Below, in pieces: positions 6,602 to 8,696 of a stretch of DNA of 8,696 bases. Origin of the DNA: CAZAQS01 sp046485135 (GTDB taxonomy: Bacteria > Chloroflexota > Anaerolineae > Anaerolineales > UBA4823). The position numbers and the translations under genes were made by a program. Where the stretch lies: positions 1 to 8,696 of the forward strand of contig JAWOHN010000125.1 of the NCBI GenBank assembly GCA_046485135.1. The letters run 5' to 3'. Numbering within the stretch: the stretch's first letter is position 1; each line of letters starts with the position of its first letter. The notes beneath the pieces are model-generated. The model saw nothing but the letters and a program-made list of their open reading frames with translations. It was not told the DNA's origin and made no database searches.

Positions 6602-7152
6602 TGAGCGATATCAAACCGGTCAAGACCTTTTTGGAAAAGCTACACGATAACCCGCGCCCGGTGGTGGTGGATTTTTGGGCGCCCTGGTGTGGTCCCTGTA
6701 AACGGATTGAGCCAATCCTGCACCGTTTAGAAAAGGAATATGCTCAACAGGCCGATGTTTGGCGGGTCAATGCGGATGAAAACCCGGAAGTGCTGCGGCA
6801 TTTCAATGTATATGGCATCCCCACTCTGATTGCCTTTCAGGGGGATAAGGAAGTCCAGCGCGGCACCGGCGTTCAGCCGCCTGGGGCGATGAAAGCACTC
6901 TTTGAAGCCGCAATCAGTGGAGAGGTCAAAGCCAGCAGTGACATTCCCATAATAGAGAGAGTCTTGCGACTGGGCTCGGGGGTATTCCTGATCGGGTTGG
7001 GCGCTGTGGGCGGTTTTGCAGGGTTTTACCTGGCGCTGGCGGTCTTGGGTGGCCTGGTGGCCTTTTCGGGGGTGTATGATCGCTGCCCGATCTGGCAGGC
7101 GATTGCTCCAAAGGCTAGTGCCTGGCTACGTACAATTACCGGCCGTGTATAA
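6598..7152 (+). CDS. Thioredoxin with C-terminal DUF2892-like membrane hairpin
   Basis: This 184-residue protein has a thioredoxin fold at its N-terminus (about 3-105) with the canonical active site WCGPC (Trp30, Cys31, Cys34) preceded by VVVDFWAP and cis-Pro75 in GIPTLIAF. It then has a short linker and two hydrophobic helices (about 122-160) ending in Cys163-Pro164-Ile-Trp. That tail resembles the DUF2892 protein encoded immediately upstream, including the Arg-Leu-Gly opening and Cys-Pro-hydrophobic-aromatic close. No signal peptide precedes the thioredoxin domain, so I infer it faces the cytoplasm and is tethered to the membrane. The start at 6598 gives an ATGA overlap with the upstream stop; the next codon (6601) is also ATG and equally possible. 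A longer reading from TTG at 6421 merely crosses the upstream gene in another frame. The likely role is delivery of reducing power to the paired membrane cysteine; no substrate is known to me. Confidence 0.88.
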   Translation: MMSDIKPVKTFLEKLHDNPRPVVVDFWAPWCGPCKRIEPILHRLEKEYAQQADVWRVNADENPEVLRHFNVYGIPTLIAFQGDKEVQRGTGVQPPGAMKALFEAAISGEVKASSDIPIIERVLRLGSGVFLIGLGAVGGFAGFYLALAVLGGLVAFSGVYDRCPIWQAIAPKASAWLRTITGRV

Positions 7153-7177
7153 GAGATCGTTAGATATTTTTATATGC

Positions 7178-7212
7178 AAAAGCGGCGCTGTCAGATCCAA
7201 GCGCCGCTTTTT
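7178..7212. terminator. Bidirectional intrinsic terminator between convergent genes
   Basis: A perfect 12-bp stem (AAAAGCGGCGCT at 7178-7189, AGCGCCGCTTTT at 7200-7211) with a 10-base loop is followed by five T on the + strand (7208-7212) and four on the - strand. It lies 25 bases after the thioredoxin stop and 20 bases from the slyD stop, serving both. Confidence 0.92.
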
Positions 7213-7231
7213 GTAACTGTTTTCGGACAGC

Positions 7232-7729
7232 TCAATGGCTATGCTCGTCGTGAACGTGCCCGTGCGATAATTCTTCTTCAGTCGCCTCGCGCAAGCCAAC
7301 AACTTTCACTACAAAGTGCAGCTGTTCGCCAGCCAGGGGATGGTTGAAATCCAGGCGCACATTCTCCCCGTCCACAGATACGATACGGGCGTCGATCAGG
7401 TCGCCTTCCTGGTCTTTCAGTTCGAGCTCGATGCCCACTTCCAGGGGGATTTCAGGCGGGAATTGGTCACGTGGGATATCGGCAAAGTTCTCCGGGTCGA
7501 TCTCTCCATATCCTTCCTCGGGCTCTACTACAACTTCCTTGGAATCCCCGACGCTCATCCCGTACAGTACGTCTTCTAATCCCTTGATGATTTGTTGCTG
7601 ACCCTGGATAAACTGGATCGGGCGGCTCCCTTCAGATGTGTCAATCACTTCGCCGTTCACCGTAAGCGTATAGTCTAAGGTGACGACGGAATTGTCTCCA
7701 ATTTCCTCGGGGTTTTTGGTGTCGTTCAT
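7232..7729 (-). CDS. slyD: SlyD-type FKBP peptidyl-prolyl cis-trans isomerase
   Basis: This 165-residue cytoplasmic folding helper isomerises Xaa-Pro bonds. The FKBP domain (about 10-75 and 128-147) has the split layout of the SlyD group: a flap region GQQQIIKGLEDVLYGMSVGD (43-62), then PEEGYGE, an inserted chaperone (IF) domain at about 76-125, then LDFNHPLAGEQLHF (126-139), the hallmark that returns to the FKBP fold. The tail HGHVHDEHSH (156-165) carries five histidines, a short version of the metal-binding tail that in E. coli SlyD binds nickel for hydrogenase assembly. The ATG is preceded on its strand by AAGGAG (7745-7740) at 10 bases. It converges with the thioredoxin gene across a shared terminator. 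A long leader with two inverted repeats separates it from the mutase gene. Confidence 0.92.
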   Translation of the reverse strand: MNDTKNPEEIGDNSVVTLDYTLTVNGEVIDTSEGSRPIQFIQGQQQIIKGLEDVLYGMSVGDSKEVVVEPEEGYGEIDPENFADIPRDQFPPEIPLEVGIELELKDQEGDLIDARIVSVDGENVRLDFNHPLAGEQLHFVVKVVGLREATEEELSHGHVHDEHSH

Positions 7730-7786
7730 TAAGATTTCTCTCCTTGGGGGTCATTTATGAGCCGTTGAGAACTACCGTGAGGAAAC

Positions 7787-7818
7787 CTGGAATTGGGGGA
7801 GTGATTAACCAATTCCAG
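7787..7818. repeat. Perfect 10-bp inverted repeat in the slyD leader
   Basis: Arms CTGGAATTGG (7787-7796) and CCAATTCCAG (7809-7818) flank 12 bases. On the - strand it lies 58 bases before the slyD start. No U-tract follows in either direction. It could be an operator for a dimeric regulator or a leader hairpin. Confidence 0.5.
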
Positions 7819-7854
7819 CACGCTTACACGATAAATTCCGAAGGGCCTCTTTAC

Positions 7855-7885
7855 TGATCAGCCAGGATTGTCATCAAGCTGATCA
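7855..7885. repeat. Perfect 8-bp inverted repeat between mutase and slyD
   Basis: Arms TGATCAGC (7855-7862) and GCTGATCA (7878-7885) flank 15 bases, 44 bases after the mutase stop on the - strand. It may be the 3' hairpin of the mutase transcript (there is no U-tract) or part of the slyD control region. Confidence 0.4.
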
Positions 7886-7898
7886 AAATCGTTGGGTG

Positions 7899-7907
7899 AT
7901 TGTAACA
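7899..7907 (-). promoter_or_regulatory. Possible extended -10 promoter for slyD
   Basis: On the - strand, TGT-TACAAT (7907 to 7899) fits an extended -10 element and has the same TACAAT as the rhomboid promoter. No convincing -35 is seen. A start near 7892 would give slyD a leader of about 160 bases holding both inverted repeats. Weak evidence. Confidence 0.25.
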
Positions 7908-7928
7908 CACGTTTATCAGAGCGCTCGC

Positions 7929-8696
7929 TTAGATCCAGGTGGGCTCTTCGTAAACCCCAAAGACCTCTTTCATCACCAGGATGATCTCGCTGAGCGTGGC
8001 ATAAGCCCGCACGGCCTCCAGGATATAGGGCATGGTGTTTTCAGTGCCCTGGCAGGCAATCCGTAGCCGGTCGAGAGTTTGCCCGACTCGCCCCGCATCG
8101 CGGCTCTTGCGCAGCTCTGCCAGCCGGGATACCTGCCGCTCGTATCCTTGTGGATCCATCTCCAAGATGGGGATGCTGATTGGCTTCTGGTCGGTATAGG
8201 CGTTCACGCCTACAATATGGCGGATTCCAGCGTCAATTTCGCGCTGGTAACGGTAGGCAGCATCGGAGATTTCGCTTTGAAAGAAGCCTTTATCAATCGC
8301 CGGCAAGACTCCACCCAGCTCATCGATGCGGCGGAAGTAGTCATAGGCCTGGGCTTCGATGCGGTCGGTTTGCGCTTCAACAAAGAAAGAGCCTGCCAGG
8401 GGGTCCACTGTGTTGGTGACGCCAGATTCCTCGGCGATGACCTGTTGGGTGCGCAAGGCCACCGTGACGGCGTGCTCGGAGGGCAGGGCCAGGGCCTCGT
8501 CCATGCTGTTGGTGTGTAACGATTGGGTGCCGCCCAAGACAGCGGCTAGGGCCTGGATGGCGACACGCACGATGTTGTTCTCGGGCTGCTGGGCGGTGAG
8601 CGAGACGCCGGCGGTTTGGGTGTGGAAGCGCATCAACCAGGAGCGCGGGTCTTTGGCGCCGAAGGTGTGGCGCATCTCACGCGCCCAGATGCGCCG
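7929..8696 (-). CDS. Acyl-CoA mutase catalytic subunit, methylmalonyl-CoA mutase family (partial, C-terminal part)
   Basis: The visible 255 residues are the C-terminal part of a coenzyme B12-dependent acyl-CoA mutase, about half of the usual 520-560; the reading frame is open through the window edge at 8696, and the internal ATG at 8675 is not the start because the upstream residues RRIWARE are also conserved in the family. Signatures are RFHTQTAG (23-30), LTAQQPENN (33-41), GGTQSLHTNSMDEAL (55-69), EESGVTNTVDPLAGS (89-103) and IVGVN (161-165). The protein ends at MKEVFGVYEEPTWI, where one-chain mutases would go on into the B12-binding domain, so this is the split type with a separate small B12 subunit. 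The family includes methylmalonyl-CoA and isobutyryl-CoA mutases; the residues that set substrate choice and the key active-site His lie outside the window, so the substrate is left open. Confidence 0.93.
   Translation of the reverse strand, partial: RRIWAREMRHTFGAKDPRSWLMRFHTQTAGVSLTAQQPENNIVRVAIQALAAVLGGTQSLHTNSMDEALALPSEHAVTVALRTQQVIAEESGVTNTVDPLAGSFFVEAQTDRIEAQAYDYFRRIDELGGVLPAIDKGFFQSEISDAAYRYQREIDAGIRHIVGVNAYTDQKPISIPILEMDPQGYERQVSRLAELRKSRDAGRVGQTLDRLRIACQGTENTMPYILEAVRAYATLSEIILVMKEVFGVYEEPTWI

Noticed and set aside
1..8696. CRISPR arrays, tRNA or rRNA genes, transposases, phage genes, toxin-antitoxin or defence genes
   Set aside because: No direct-repeat array, no RNA gene signature and no mobile or defence protein motif was seen on either strand.

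Overview
The window comes from a bacterial chromosome of moderately high GC with compact, operon-like packing. It holds seven protein-coding genes: five complete genes and a tightly coupled pair all on identifiable boundaries, plus a mutase gene cut by the right edge (eight CDS entries in total). Gene content (split-type acyl-CoA mutase, an E. coli LdhA-like D-lactate dehydrogenase with a lactate permease, a thioredoxin fused to a DUF2892 membrane hairpin) fits an anaerobic or facultative heterotroph. Chloroflexota, class Anaerolineae, is my best guess from family resemblance, but no marker here proves it.

Left block, + strand (1-4569): a good TTGACA-N18-TACAAT promoter drives a GlpG-type rhomboid protease (79-753). 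A 167-bp gap with a candidate promoter and two perfect inverted repeats leads into the disaggregase clpB (921-3509). After a hairpin without a U-tract comes ldhA (3562-4569), then lctP (4595-6295), only 25 bp downstream and with its ribosome binding site inside a 6-bp hairpin. ldhA and lctP make a plausible fermentation unit: pyruvate reduced to D-lactate with NADH, and lactate moved across the membrane.

Middle block, + strand (6296-7212): a 67-residue DUF2892 membrane protein (6398-6601) overlaps by 4 bp (ATGA) a thioredoxin whose C-terminus is a second DUF2892-like membrane hairpin (6598-7152). Both membrane parts end in a Cys-Pro-[Leu/Ile]-aromatic motif. This looks like a dedicated membrane thiol-redox or sulfur-handling pair and is the most unusual thing in the window. 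A canonical bidirectional terminator (7178-7212) closes the block.

Right block, - strand (7232-8696): a SlyD-type FKBP prolyl isomerase with a His-rich tail (7232-7729) has a leader region with two perfect inverted repeats, and upstream of it is the C-terminal part of the catalytic subunit of a B12-dependent acyl-CoA mutase, methylmalonyl-CoA mutase family (7929-8696, continuing beyond the window). The protein-quality genes (rhomboid, clpB, slyD) and the lactate genes are neighbours, but I see no sequence evidence that they act as one system.
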